Assembly: GCA_041389725.1 (NCBI GenBank)
Contig: JAWKRG010000013.1
Span: 186,001 to 250,000, forward strand
From: Polyangiaceae bacterium
GTDB taxonomy: Bacteria; Myxococcota_A; Polyangia; Polyangiales; Polyangiaceae
Length of the DNA stretch: 64,000 bases
Direction of reading: 5' to 3'
Part shown: piece after piece, positions 33,800 through 41,662 of the stretch
How positions within the stretch are numbered: position 1 is the stretch's first letter
Layout: the number at the start of each line of letters is the position of its first letter
Notes under the pieces: model-generated
Told to the model about the DNA's origin: nothing
The model's database searches: none
The model's input: only the letters and a program-made list of their open reading frames with translations
Program-made: the position numbers and the translations under genes

Positions 33800-34795
33800 A
33801 TGCTTCGTCACTCCCTTCCCACGGCAGGGCTGGTCTTGGTCTGCATCGGGGCCTGCGGCAAGAAGACCGATCCGCCCGAGCCCACGGCCAGCGCCGAGCC
33901 CTCCGCGCGCGAGGTCTCGGGCGCCATCGCGAGCGTCTCCGCCAGCGCCGCGCGTGCTCCCCAGCCGCCTCCCCCGCGCACGCCCGACCCCAAGCTCTAT
34001 CAGTGGCTCTCGGACAAGGGCGCACCGAAGGCGACAGAAACTCTACTGGCGCGCTTCGACACACCGCCAGGTTATCAGCGCGTCGAAGCAGAGACCGGGT
34101 CCTTCGCTCGCTACTTGCGCACCCTGCCCTTGGCCGCGCCAGGCACGCCCGTCGTCTCTTACAAAGGCGAAGAGCTACGCAAAGGTGACGACGAGTACCT
34201 GGCCGCGGTGGTCGCCATCGACGTGGGCAAGATCGACTTGCAGCAGAGTCCGGACGTCGTGATCCGACTGCACGCGGAATGGCAGTGGTCCAAGGGTGCT
34301 CGAGACATGACCTACCGTGGCGCGACCGGGCTCGACATGCCGCTCTTCCGCTGGGCGCGGGGCGAACGCGTCGTCGCGGTCGGCAGCGGCGTCTTTTGGC
34401 TGAAGAAGGCGAACCCCGCGGAACTCGACCACGCGGAGTTCCGGCGCTTCTTGGACGCAGTGTTCACTTGGGCCAACAGCACGGCCCTGTCGCAACAAGC
34501 CACGCCCGTCGAGGCGAAGGACGTCGCGCCCGGCGACTTCTTCATCCATCTGGGCTCGCCTGGCCACACGCTCGTCGTGTTGGACATCGCGCAGAAGCCC
34601 GATGGCTCACGCGTCGCACTCTTCGGTCAGGCGCTCAATCCAGCGCAGAACGTCTTCGTATTGCGCTTGGCCGGCGCCACGCCCTGGTTTTCCCTGCGCC
34701 CGGGCGAAGACGTGATCACGCCTTACACCGAAGCCTTCACGTGGCAGGGCTTGCGGCGCTTGAGTGCCGGCGCGCCGCAAGAGTCCGCGCCCTGA
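33800..34795 (+). CDS. DUF4846-type lipoprotein
   Basis: A 331-aa lipoprotein (lipobox IGAC, residues 16-19; Pro-rich tether to about residue 60). The body matches what I know of the DUF4846 family: FDTPPGYQRVEAETGSFA, SFARYLRTLPL, then VAIDVGKIDLQQSPD with a VIRLHAEWQW strand, and a late GDFFIHLGSPGHTLVVLDIA segment. The family has no assigned biochemical role; the spacing of polar residues hints at a hydrolase-like fold. It starts 6 bases after the heme lipoprotein stop and is probably co-transcribed with it. Confidence 0.78.
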   Translation: MLRHSLPTAGLVLVCIGACGKKTDPPEPTASAEPSAREVSGAIASVSASAARAPQPPPPRTPDPKLYQWLSDKGAPKATETLLARFDTPPGYQRVEAETGSFARYLRTLPLAAPGTPVVSYKGEELRKGDDEYLAAVVAIDVGKIDLQQSPDVVIRLHAEWQWSKGARDMTYRGATGLDMPLFRWARGERVVAVGSGVFWLKKANPAELDHAEFRRFLDAVFTWANSTALSQQATPVEAKDVAPGDFFIHLGSPGHTLVVLDIAQKPDGSRVALFGQALNPAQNVFVLRLAGATPWFSLRPGEDVITPYTEAFTWQGLRRLSAGAPQESAP

Positions 34796-34813
34796 GGCCC
34801 GCGGCAGCGCCCT

Positions 34814-35893
34814 CTACTGGCCGAAGAAGCTGCAGTAGGGTCCACCTGGGCAACACGTGCTGATCCCCGGGCCGTATTGGTCCGTCTGGAAGCAGACGCG
34901 CGCACCTTTGCTCGGGTAGTAGTAGGCCCAGAAAAAGCACATCTCTTGGTTCGCGCTCTCGCCGAACCCCACGTCGCTGCCACTCGTGTTCTTGTACTCA
35001 CAGGTGAAGCGGAAACCGCCACCGTTCGGGATCTGGAAGGGTGGATCGTGGGCAACGGTCGCGGGCTCGTCCCACTGCCAACCGGGCACGTCGTACACCA
35101 TGTTGTCCGCAGCCGCTTGCCCCGCCGACGTCGCCACGGTCATCTTGGTTCCATACTGATGCGTGTGTCCCGTGATGGCGTAGAAGTTCACGCCGTCGAA
35201 CTCGCCCGGCAGCTGAAAAAACGTGGGGCCGACCGTCGCACTGCCCTTCGCGGGAACGTTGATGTCCACGTCACCGATGAACAAGAAGTCAGCTTCGTCC
35301 TTGAAGGTGCCGTCCGCCAGACCCGTGAAGGTCGTCGTGGCGGTGACGTCCACCGCACTGGAACCGGCGTTGATGTAGTGGAGTTCCAAACGAATCATCT
35401 GATCCGCATCGAAGGAGTAGCCGACGCCCGTGGGCAACTGCAGGAAGTCGTCGGACTTCTGCGTGATCATGATGGGGGAGCCCTTCTTCGGGTCCAAGGT
35501 CTCGACGAAGGGCGAGCAATCGAAGGGCGTGAGCTTCTCTTGGGTGTCGTTGGTGCGGTAGACGATCAGGTGGTGCGACGAGTTCGAGATCTTGTTGTCG
35601 ATGCGACCCACCTTGAACGCAGCGGGGTTGCCCAAGCGCTTCACGATGCACTGCGTCCGCTCGTCTCCGGGATCGACGTTGATCGGACCGATCTGGATCG
35701 AGTGGGACTCGCCCCCGACGTTACCGCCGCCACCGCTGGCGGCTGCCGCGGAGCCCCCCGCGCCGGCAGTGGAGCCCGCACCACCTCCCGCGCCAGCGGC
35801 GCTGCCTCCACTCCCACCTGGTGAAGCTGCTTCTTCGCCGCCGCAAGCGACGAGCATGACACCAAGGCAACCAAGCACAGCAATGCGTCTCAT
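34814..35893 (-). CDS. PHM/DBH-fold copper type II monooxygenase lipoprotein
   Basis: The 359-aa lipoprotein (lipobox LVAC) has a long Gly/Ala/Ser tether (about residues 24-61) and a two-domain copper hydroxylase fold. All six expected copper ligands are visible: SSHHLIVY (His107, His108) and RLELHYIN (His172) for the first copper, and ITGHTHQYG (His243, His245) and NQEMCFF (Met317) for the second. Animal PHM and DBH hydroxylate peptides or dopamine using ascorbate; the bacterial substrates are unknown. The start has GGAGG upstream. It is divergent from atoE. Confidence 0.87.
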   Translation of the reverse strand: MRRIAVLGCLGVMLVACGGEEAASPGGSGGSAAGAGGGAGSTAGAGGSAAAASGGGGNVGGESHSIQIGPINVDPGDERTQCIVKRLGNPAAFKVGRIDNKISNSSHHLIVYRTNDTQEKLTPFDCSPFVETLDPKKGSPIMITQKSDDFLQLPTGVGYSFDADQMIRLELHYINAGSSAVDVTATTTFTGLADGTFKDEADFLFIGDVDINVPAKGSATVGPTFFQLPGEFDGVNFYAITGHTHQYGTKMTVATSAGQAAADNMVYDVPGWQWDEPATVAHDPPFQIPNGGGFRFTCEYKNTSGSDVGFGESANQEMCFFWAYYYPSKGARVCFQTDQYGPGISTCCPGGPYCSFFGQ

Positions 35894-36029
35894 GGGTCGA
35901 TCGTTCCTCCGAGGAGCTTGGCCGGCCCACGACGGCGCGGCAGGGCGCAAACTGTACCGCAAGGTTCGCTCGTTGCCAGGAAAACCCCGACCGGGAGCCG
36001 TGACCCATTTTCAACGCCAGCGACTCGGC

Positions 36030-36035
36030 TACGGT
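36030..36035 (+). promoter_or_regulatory. Candidate -10 (TACGGT), leaderless geometry
   Basis: TACGGT ends 7 bases before the ATG at 36043. This spacing favours the ATG over the in-frame GTG at 36034, which overlaps the hexamer. Confidence 0.35.
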
Positions 36036-36042
36036 GCGGGTC

Positions 36043-37407
36043 ATGTTGGAGCGACTGGGAGGCGTTCTTTCTCGTGCATCGCAGCGCCTGGTACCCGACC
36101 CTTTCGTGCTCGCACTGCTCCTCACGCTAGTGAGCATGGGTGCGGCATTTCACTACACCGGGTTCGATGCGCAACGCACCCTCGACGCGTGGATGAACGG
36201 AAGCGGCGGGGGCAAGGGGTTCTGGAACCTGCTCGCCTTCGGCATGCAGATGTGCCTGATCCTCGTCACGGGCCACGCGCTTGCAGCCAGCCCGCCCTTG
36301 CGACGACTGCTCGACGCCCTCGCCTCGCGTGCCAAGAGCCCAGCCAGCGCGATTGTGATCGTCAGCGTGGCGGCGATGGCCCTTGCCCTCGTCAACTGGG
36401 GGCTGGGGCTCATCGCCGGGGCACTGCTCGCTCGTGCCGTCGGCCAGCGCGCGAAGGCCAGAGGCATCGTCGTGCACTATCCGCTACTCGCAGCTGCGGG
36501 CTACAGCGGCCTGTTGGTCTGGCACGGAGGCCTGAGCGGCTCGGCGCCCTTGAAGGTGACCCTGGCCACGGACCTCACGGAGATCCTCGGCGCCGATCTG
36601 GCCGCACGCGTCGGTACGTTGCCCTTGTCCGAGACGATCTTGGCGTGGCCCAACCTGGCGGCCAACGGCGTGCTGCTGGTCGTGATTCCGTGGATCCTCG
36701 TGCGCATGTTGCCGCGCAATGAAGCCGAGCGCGCGGCGTGCCCGGTCGACGCCGAAGCGCAGGCAGAGCAGGCCGAACAGACCGACGGAGGACTTGCCGC
36801 GCGCCTCGACGGCTCACGCGCACTGGCCCTGGGCGCCGCCGGGCTCGGCGCCGTCGCGTTCTGGCTCGCGGTGAAGCGTCAGGGGATCGCCAGCCTCGAC
36901 CCAAACCTGATCAACTTCGCGTTCCTGTTCCTGGGCCTCGCGTTGCATGGCTCTCCACGCGCCTATGCCGAAGCCATTGGCGAGGCCGCCAAGGGCTGCG
37001 CCGGCATCCTGCTTCAGTTCCCGTTCTACGCCGGGATCATGGGACTGCTCACCGGCACGGGGTTGCTCAAGGCCATCGCTGCAGCACTTGCGGGCGTAGG
37101 AGCGACAGCGCTGCCGGCCGTCAGCTTCTATGCAGCAGGCCTCGTCAACCTCTTCGTTCCCAGTGGTGGTGGGCAATGGGCCGTCCAAGGGCCGGTGCTG
37201 ATGCAGGCAGCGGTAGACACGGGAATCGAGCCGTCGCGCTTGCTGATGGCGCTGGCCTATGGGGACCAGTGGACCAACATGCTGCAGCCGTTTTGGGCGC
37301 TGCCGCTATTGGGCATCACGGGCGTCAAAGCACGCGACATCATCGGCTACACCACGGTGCTGCTGCTGGTCAGCCAAGTCGCGTTCGTCACGGCGCTCTA
37401 CCTTTGA
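36043..37407 (+). CDS. atoE: Short-chain fatty acid transporter, AtoE family
   Basis: A 454-aa membrane protein of the AtoE (SCFA) family with about eleven hydrophobic segments. Recognisable family segments are RLVPDPFVLALLLTLVS near the N-terminus, VNWGLGLIAGALLAR, AGYSGLLVWHGGLSGSAPL and LFVPSGGGQWAVQGPV, plus GDQWTNMLQPFWALPLLGI near the C-terminus. It would import butyrate or acetoacetate. That fits the crotonase gene that follows, although the two are convergent rather than an operon. The tandem repeat at its 3' end copies its last codons. Confidence 0.92.
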   Translation: MLERLGGVLSRASQRLVPDPFVLALLLTLVSMGAAFHYTGFDAQRTLDAWMNGSGGGKGFWNLLAFGMQMCLILVTGHALAASPPLRRLLDALASRAKSPASAIVIVSVAAMALALVNWGLGLIAGALLARAVGQRAKARGIVVHYPLLAAAGYSGLLVWHGGLSGSAPLKVTLATDLTEILGADLAARVGTLPLSETILAWPNLAANGVLLVVIPWILVRMLPRNEAERAACPVDAEAQAEQAEQTDGGLAARLDGSRALALGAAGLGAVAFWLAVKRQGIASLDPNLINFAFLFLGLALHGSPRAYAEAIGEAAKGCAGILLQFPFYAGIMGLLTGTGLLKAIAAALAGVGATALPAVSFYAAGLVNLFVPSGGGQWAVQGPVLMQAAVDTGIEPSRLLMALAYGDQWTNMLQPFWALPLLGITGVKARDIIGYTTVLLLVSQVAFVTALYL

Positions 37408-37513
37408 CCCGCGAGCGTCGCGAGGTCGCGTTCGTCACGGCGCTCTACCCTTGACCCGCGAGCGTCGCCAAGTCGCGTTCGTCACGGCGCTCTGCCGTTG
37501 ACCGGCGAGCGTC
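37376..37513. repeat. 47-bp tandem repeat, three copies, over the atoE stop codon
   Basis: Units lie at 37376-37422, 37423-37469 and 37470-37513. The first contains the last codons and TGA of atoE. The second differs at a few bases; the third has several changes and is slightly truncated. Each carries a short GCGA-GCG-TCGC hairpin. A 47-base unit is not a multiple of three, so the copies are not an extended protein repeat. Confidence 0.92.
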
Positions 37514-37531
37514 ATCCGGGTCGGCACTGCG

Positions 37532-38230
37532 TCAACCGATGGTGAACTCGCGGATGTTGTCTTCGACCGTGGCGAGGATGTGATCCACGGTGCGGCGGCG
37601 TATCGAGCGCTTGGTGAGCTTGTAGGGCTGGGCGGGAAGTTCGGCCAATTGGCGAGCTTTCGCCAAGGCGGTGTCCATCACAGCGTCCGCGGCCGCCGTC
37701 TCGTCGAGGTAGCCCGCCGCCACTGCGAGTTCGGGCGACATCTGCTCCGCCATCAACGTGGCACTGGTGAAGTGCCGCGGGTCGAGGCGATCGCGCGCGA
37801 GTTCGTGAGCCAAGATGGGCAAGGGCATGCCAATGGCCACTTCGTTGAGCCCAATGCGGAAGTCCCCCTGCGTGCCGACGCGATGATCGCCGCACAACAC
37901 GACCAGCGCGCCGCCCGCCAGGGCGTGACCACTGCAGGCGATGACCACCGGCTGCGGGTGCATGTAGAGCCGCATCAAGACCTTGGCCCCCTGCCGCACC
38001 AATGCCGTCGCGTGCTCGAAGCCGGACATCATGATCTTCAAGTCGAAGCCGGCGCAGAAGCGCCCCGGCCGTCCGGTGAGCACCAGGGCCTTGGCATTCG
38101 CTTCCGCTTCCGCCATGGCACCGTCGAGCGCCTCCAGCATCGCGGGACTGAGCGCGTTGGCCTTGCCGTCGTCCATGCGAACCACGAGCACGTCGCCATC
38201 GCGCTGATGAGATAGCACTTGTCCTTCCAT
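37532..38230 (-). CDS. Crotonase-family enoyl-CoA hydratase/isomerase
   Basis: A 232-aa crotonase fold, shorter than the usual 255-290. LVLTGRPGRFCAGFDLKIM carries the first oxyanion-hole backbone, and GHALAGGALVVLCGDHRVG the second. RIGLNEVAIGMPLP retains a Glu in the second catalytic position, while the first is Ala. It is likely to act on acyl-CoA. The ATG at 38230 has TAGCCT nine bases upstream and a perfect 12-bp inverted repeat further upstream. It is convergent with atoE. Confidence 0.85.
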   Translation of the reverse strand: MEGQVLSHQRDGDVLVVRMDDGKANALSPAMLEALDGAMAEAEANAKALVLTGRPGRFCAGFDLKIMMSGFEHATALVRQGAKVLMRLYMHPQPVVIACSGHALAGGALVVLCGDHRVGTQGDFRIGLNEVAIGMPLPILAHELARDRLDPRHFTSATLMAEQMSPELAVAAGYLDETAAADAVMDTALAKARQLAELPAQPYKLTKRSIRRRTVDHILATVEDNIREFTIG

Positions 38231-38239
38231 CGCGACCCG

Positions 38240-38245
38240 AGGCTA
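38240..38245 (-). promoter_or_regulatory. Candidate -10 (TAGCCT) of the crotonase gene
   Basis: Read on the minus strand, TAGCCT ends 9 bases before the ATG at 38230, leaving a leader of a few bases at most. Confidence 0.35.
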
Positions 38246-38269
38246 GTGCGGCAACGCCAAAGTCTCAAT

Positions 38270-38304
38270 CTGCGCTTTCGCACGCGCCTCCTGCGAAAGC
38301 GCAG
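38270..38304. promoter_or_regulatory. Perfect 12-bp inverted repeat upstream of the crotonase gene
   Basis: CTGCGCTTTCGC (38270-38281) and its exact complement GCGAAAGCGCAG (38293-38304) are separated by 11 bases. The repeat lies 40-74 bases upstream of the crotonase ATG, just above where a -35 would be. It could be an operator for a dimeric regulator; it could also form a hairpin if transcribed. Confidence 0.6.
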
Positions 38305-38585
38305 CCACGCAAATCCCCTGGTGCCGCTCGCCTCTCCACCCCAGCGGGCGCGATCGGGGGCCCACGGCCACCTAGCAGGCGGAAGCGTGATTGCAGTGGA
38401 CCGCCTGCGTCTTCCAACAGGCAGCGCCAACAACCGCCACGACGCCACGAGCGCGAAGGGACGCCAAGAGCTTGGGTTGTGTGCACGTCAGCGAGGCGTC
38501 GCCCCAACCATCCCCTTGGCGAAGCTCTGCGCTCTCGGCGTCGTGGCGGTGAAAACGAGGGTCGCAAGTCGCCTGGGCCTGTGGC

Positions 38586-39818
38586 CTAGGCTGCGCCGAA
38601 GAGCGCTTTGATCTCTGCTGCTTTGTCGAGAGCGTCGCGGCGCCCTAGCTCGATCAACTCGGTGGCGAAGCTACCGTCGAACAGCAGGTACGAGGCCCAG
38701 TCCGCCTCTTGTCCGAGGCCGTCGGCCGCGGCGCGCTTGAGCAGTTCCTTGGGCAGTCGCCCCACGTCGACCTCGTCGAGGGACGTGCGCAAAAACGACC
38801 CCGCGAGCTCGCCCAGATCCAAGCTGGGGCGGAACACCAGGGTGTCCACCTTGCGGTAGCCCGTGCCGCGGGTTCGCACCAGAACCTCCTGAAAGCGCGC
38901 CAGTTCTTCGGGATTCAGCGCTTCTTCCAACACCTGCACGATTTGATTCAGGCGCTCCAACACCTGCAAGTCGTAGCGCACGGGATCGAGCAGAAGCGCG
39001 TTGAGCAACTTACCCACGAGGAAGAGACCGGACAGGTCGACGGCCTCGGTCTCGTCCACGTCGAGTTCGCGCTGCAGCTGTTCTTCGGGGGAGGCACGGT
39101 GACCGACGGCGACCACGACCAACTTGTCGGCTCCTGCTCTGAGGGCGGGCGCGATCGGCGTGTTGAAGCGCAGTCCACCATCGCAATAGAAGCGTCCCTC
39201 CACGCGGCGCGTGGGAAAGAGCAGGGGGATCGCTGCGGAGGCGAGCACGTGGTCGATGGTGATGGGACCTTGGTGGGCAATGCGGCCGGATCCAGTCGAA
39301 GGCGCGAAGCCGTGTCCCGGAGCCACCTCGGCGAAAACCGTGGTCTTCCCGGACACCACGTGCAGCGCTGCGATCAGCAGCGCGCGCACCGTCCCTTGGC
39401 TGATGTTGCGGTGGAGCTGTTCGAAGTCGATGGCCCCGCGAACCGTGAGCTCGATGCGCCGCGCGTCCAGCAAGGAGCGACCAGGTCGAAGTGGTCGCAT
39501 CAACTCCAGGGCGCTTTTGGGTGTGCCCAGCAACCCCAAGGGGCGCAGAGCCAAGTGATCGCGCAGGCGGATGCCCTGCCACATGTTCACCAGGTGTCCT
39601 ACGCCATGGTCGCCTTCGTGCGCGCGCGAGGCGAAGAAGGTGCAGTTGATGGCGCCCACGCTGGTCCCCGAAAACACCTGGAACAGTGGTGGATCGCCGG
39701 CCCGCTTGCCCAACACCTCGGCCATACCCTGCACGACGCCGACCTCGTAGGCGCCGCGCATGCCGCCCCCGGACAAGACCAATCCCGTTGTGCCCACGCG
39801 CGTCACTTCCGCGAGCAC
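38586..39818 (-). CDS. Patatin-like phospholipase
   Basis: A protein of about 410 aa with a patatin domain at the N-terminus. LVLSGGGMRGAYEVGVVQ is the glycine-rich oxyanion loop, FSGTSVGAINC holds the nucleophile Ser (GxSxG), and FYCDGGLRFN holds the dyad Asp (DGG). The rest (about 250-410) is a helical region without a known domain. It lacks a signal peptide. Members hydrolyse phospholipids or lipid esters. The start is uncertain among GTG codons at 39818, 39806 and 39797, all before the first strand; the divergent TlpA gene sets an upstream limit. Confidence 0.87.
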   Translation of the reverse strand: MLAEVTRVGTTGLVLSGGGMRGAYEVGVVQGMAEVLGKRAGDPPLFQVFSGTSVGAINCTFFASRAHEGDHGVGHLVNMWQGIRLRDHLALRPLGLLGTPKSALELMRPLRPGRSLLDARRIELTVRGAIDFEQLHRNISQGTVRALLIAALHVVSGKTTVFAEVAPGHGFAPSTGSGRIAHQGPITIDHVLASAAIPLLFPTRRVEGRFYCDGGLRFNTPIAPALRAGADKLVVVAVGHRASPEEQLQRELDVDETEAVDLSGLFLVGKLLNALLLDPVRYDLQVLERLNQIVQVLEEALNPEELARFQEVLVRTRGTGYRKVDTLVFRPSLDLGELAGSFLRTSLDEVDVGRLPKELLKRAAADGLGQEADWASYLLFDGSFATELIELGRRDALDKAAEIKALFGAA

Positions 39819-39895
39819 CGTACCACTGCGTCGCGGCCAATCGAAAAAAGCTCGGGCATTGTCGGGGGCGACTTTCGTCCGTCCCAGCCGTCCCT

Positions 39896-39901
39896 TACAC
39901 T
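39896..39901 (+). promoter_or_regulatory. Candidate -10 (TACACT), leaderless geometry
   Basis: TACACT ends 7 bases before the GTG at 39909. No Shine-Dalgarno lies in between. Confidence 0.4.
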
Positions 39902-39908
39902 TTACCGA

Positions 39909-40607
39909 GTGGATGTGATCTTGCGGCGCGGCTGGTGTGGTGCGCTGGCGCTGGTGCTGGCGCTTGGCGCGATTGCCTGCGCTCCCCAGGCCAGCTCGCC
40001 GGCCGCCGAGCCCGCCTCGACACAAGAAGAAGATACGGGGGAGCCCTTTCGCGTGCTCTCGCCCACGGAGAAGGTGCCGGCCTTCCGCGTGCGCACTACC
40101 AAAGGGGTGCCCGTCGATTCCCAAGACTTGGTCGGCAAGCGAGCGTTCGTCGTCGTGTTCTTCGCGACGTGGTGCGACGTCTGCGAGATGAAGCTGCCCG
40201 TGCTGTCCCGCGCCCTGGATGTCGTGGGCGGGCACATTCCCGTGATCGGCGTGTCCGTGGACGAGCCTGACACCTGGCACGCCGTCGGGGACTACGTGGA
40301 GCGAGTTGGCTTTCGTCATCCCACGGTGCGCGGTAGCGATTTTCCTCGCTTCTCCACAGCCTACGATCCGCTCTCGACGGTGCCCGCGGTCGCCATCGTG
40401 GGTCGGAACGGCTACCTCGTGGACTACCAGCTCGGCTACGGTCCGTCCCACCCGAGGCGGCTGCTGCTGGCATTGAAGGTCGCCCGTGACATGCCTGCAG
40501 ACGCGCCGCCCTTGCTCGCTCGGCCGCCGCGGCACGCGCCTGACCGCGAGCCCGAGCCCGCGCTCGACCCACCGCAATCCGACGCGCCGCCCGAGGAAGC
40601 CGAGTAA
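39909..40607 (+). CDS. TlpA/ResA-like thioredoxin lipoprotein
   Basis: A 232-aa lipoprotein (signal ending ALGAIAC). The thioredoxin domain has FVVVFFATWCDVCEMKLPVL, active site CxxC (WCDVC), and the cis-proline strand STVPAVAIVG. It is anchored outside the cytoplasm as a thiol-disulfide reductase, perhaps for cytochrome maturation or disulfide isomerisation. The C-terminal 35 residues are Pro/Glu-rich and disordered. The start may be GTG 39909 or GTG 39915. It is divergent from the patatin gene, with 90 bp between starts. Confidence 0.85.
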   Translation: MDVILRRGWCGALALVLALGAIACAPQASSPAAEPASTQEEDTGEPFRVLSPTEKVPAFRVRTTKGVPVDSQDLVGKRAFVVVFFATWCDVCEMKLPVLSRALDVVGGHIPVIGVSVDEPDTWHAVGDYVERVGFRHPTVRGSDFPRFSTAYDPLSTVPAVAIVGRNGYLVDYQLGYGPSHPRRLLLALKVARDMPADAPPLLARPPRHAPDREPEPALDPPQSDAPPEEAE

Positions 40608-40693
40608 GAACACCGCCTTCCAAGTCTCCAGTTGCGGACTTCCCCGCGTCTTCGCAGTGGACAGTTCGCAGAGAACGGGGTAACCGCCCAGGG

Positions 40694-41662
40694 GTGGCGG
40701 CGGAACACGGCGTCTTCCTCAAGGCCTATGGTGCGACGGATCGGGGACGCATCCGCGAATACAACGAAGACGTCGTCTTGGTCGTTCGTGGCCTCGGCCT
40801 CTTCGCCGTGGCCGACGGGGCGGGCGGCCACGAGGCCGGAGACGTCGCGGCGGACGCTGCGGCCCGGGCGCTGACCAAGCACATCGAAACCCACGCGGCC
40901 AGCGCACCTGCCAGCGCCGGAGCGCTGGCCCACTTGTCCATCGACCCTGAAGCGCGCCTGCTTTCCGCGGCATTTCACCGCGCCCATCGCGACGTGGTGG
41001 CGGTAGCGCGGGCCGCGCGAACCACGAAAGGCATGGGCACGACTCTGGTCGCGACCTACTTCTCGGAGGACGGCAGCCGCGTCCACATCGCCCACGTGGG
41101 GGACAGCCGCTGCTATCGCCTGCGCGGCGAACACCTCGAGGCGATGACCGTGGATCACTCCATTGGCATGGATCTCCTCGAGAAGCGCCCGGACCTCGAC
41201 GACAAGGTGCTCGGCTCGCTGCCGCGCCACGTCGTGACCCGCGCCATCGGCATGGGAGACGACTTCCGCGTTTCCGTACAGACTCGCGCTGTCGTGCTCG
41301 GCGACCGCTACCTCTTGTGCAGCGATGGCATCAGTTCGTTCCTGCCTGCATGGGAGCTGGCTGAGGTCATGCGCACGGAGAAGACTCCTGACGCCGCGGT
41401 TAGCTCCCTCATCGCCCGGGCCAACGCGGCGGGTGGCCAGGACAACATGGCCGCGGTGGTGATCGACTGCACTCAAGGCGCGGCCCAGGCGATCCCCATC
41501 GAGCCGCCTGCGGTGCGAGTCGGCAAGACGCCGATCCGCTCCTCGGACCCAGAGCTACTCATCCTGGGCATCGAGGATTTGGACCTTTCGGGGCCCACCG
41601 ACGCCGCGACGGACGACCTGATTCGGGCCCTCGGGCTGGCCGTGAAGAAGCACCGAAAATGA
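40694..41662 (+). CDS. PP2C-type Ser/Thr protein phosphatase
   Basis: A 322-aa PPM/PP2C phosphatase. Metal-site motifs are NEDVVL, VADGAGGHEAGDVA, GMGTTLV, HVGDSRCYRLR, LLCSDGISSF and GGQDNMAAVVI. It is cytoplasmic and would remove phosphate placed by Hanks-type kinases. The kinase at 28818 is in the same window but not adjacent, so pairing is unproven. The residues after about 265 form a short tail with no known domain. The ATG of truD overlaps its TGA by four bases (ATGA), so the two are co-translated. Confidence 0.92.
   Translation: MAAEHGVFLKAYGATDRGRIREYNEDVVLVVRGLGLFAVADGAGGHEAGDVAADAAARALTKHIETHAASAPASAGALAHLSIDPEARLLSAAFHRAHRDVVAVARAARTTKGMGTTLVATYFSEDGSRVHIAHVGDSRCYRLRGEHLEAMTVDHSIGMDLLEKRPDLDDKVLGSLPRHVVTRAIGMGDDFRVSVQTRAVVLGDRYLLCSDGISSFLPAWELAEVMRTEKTPDAAVSSLIARANAAGGQDNMAAVVIDCTQGAAQAIPIEPPAVRVGKTPIRSSDPELLILGIEDLDLSGPTDAATDDLIRALGLAVKKHRK

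Larger units (their letters stand above)
38231..38585. other. 355-bp intergenic region between crotonase and patatin genes
   Basis: No reading frame here has recognisable homology. It holds the crotonase promoter region (candidate -10 at 38240-38245), the 12-bp inverted repeat at 38270-38304 and a second inverted repeat, GCAGGCGG at 38375-38382 with CCGCCTGC at 38401-38408. The part from 38409 to 38585 shows nothing I can name. Confidence 0.6.

Noticed and set aside
37376..37513. CRISPR-like array at the 47-bp repeats
   Set aside because: The copies are contiguous without spacers and derive from the end of atoE; no cas genes are in the window.
38709..39908. Long plus-strand frame running through the patatin gene into the TlpA-like gene
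   Set aside because: Only the part from 39909 on encodes a real protein; upstream it is antisense to patatin, whose motifs are complete on the minus strand.
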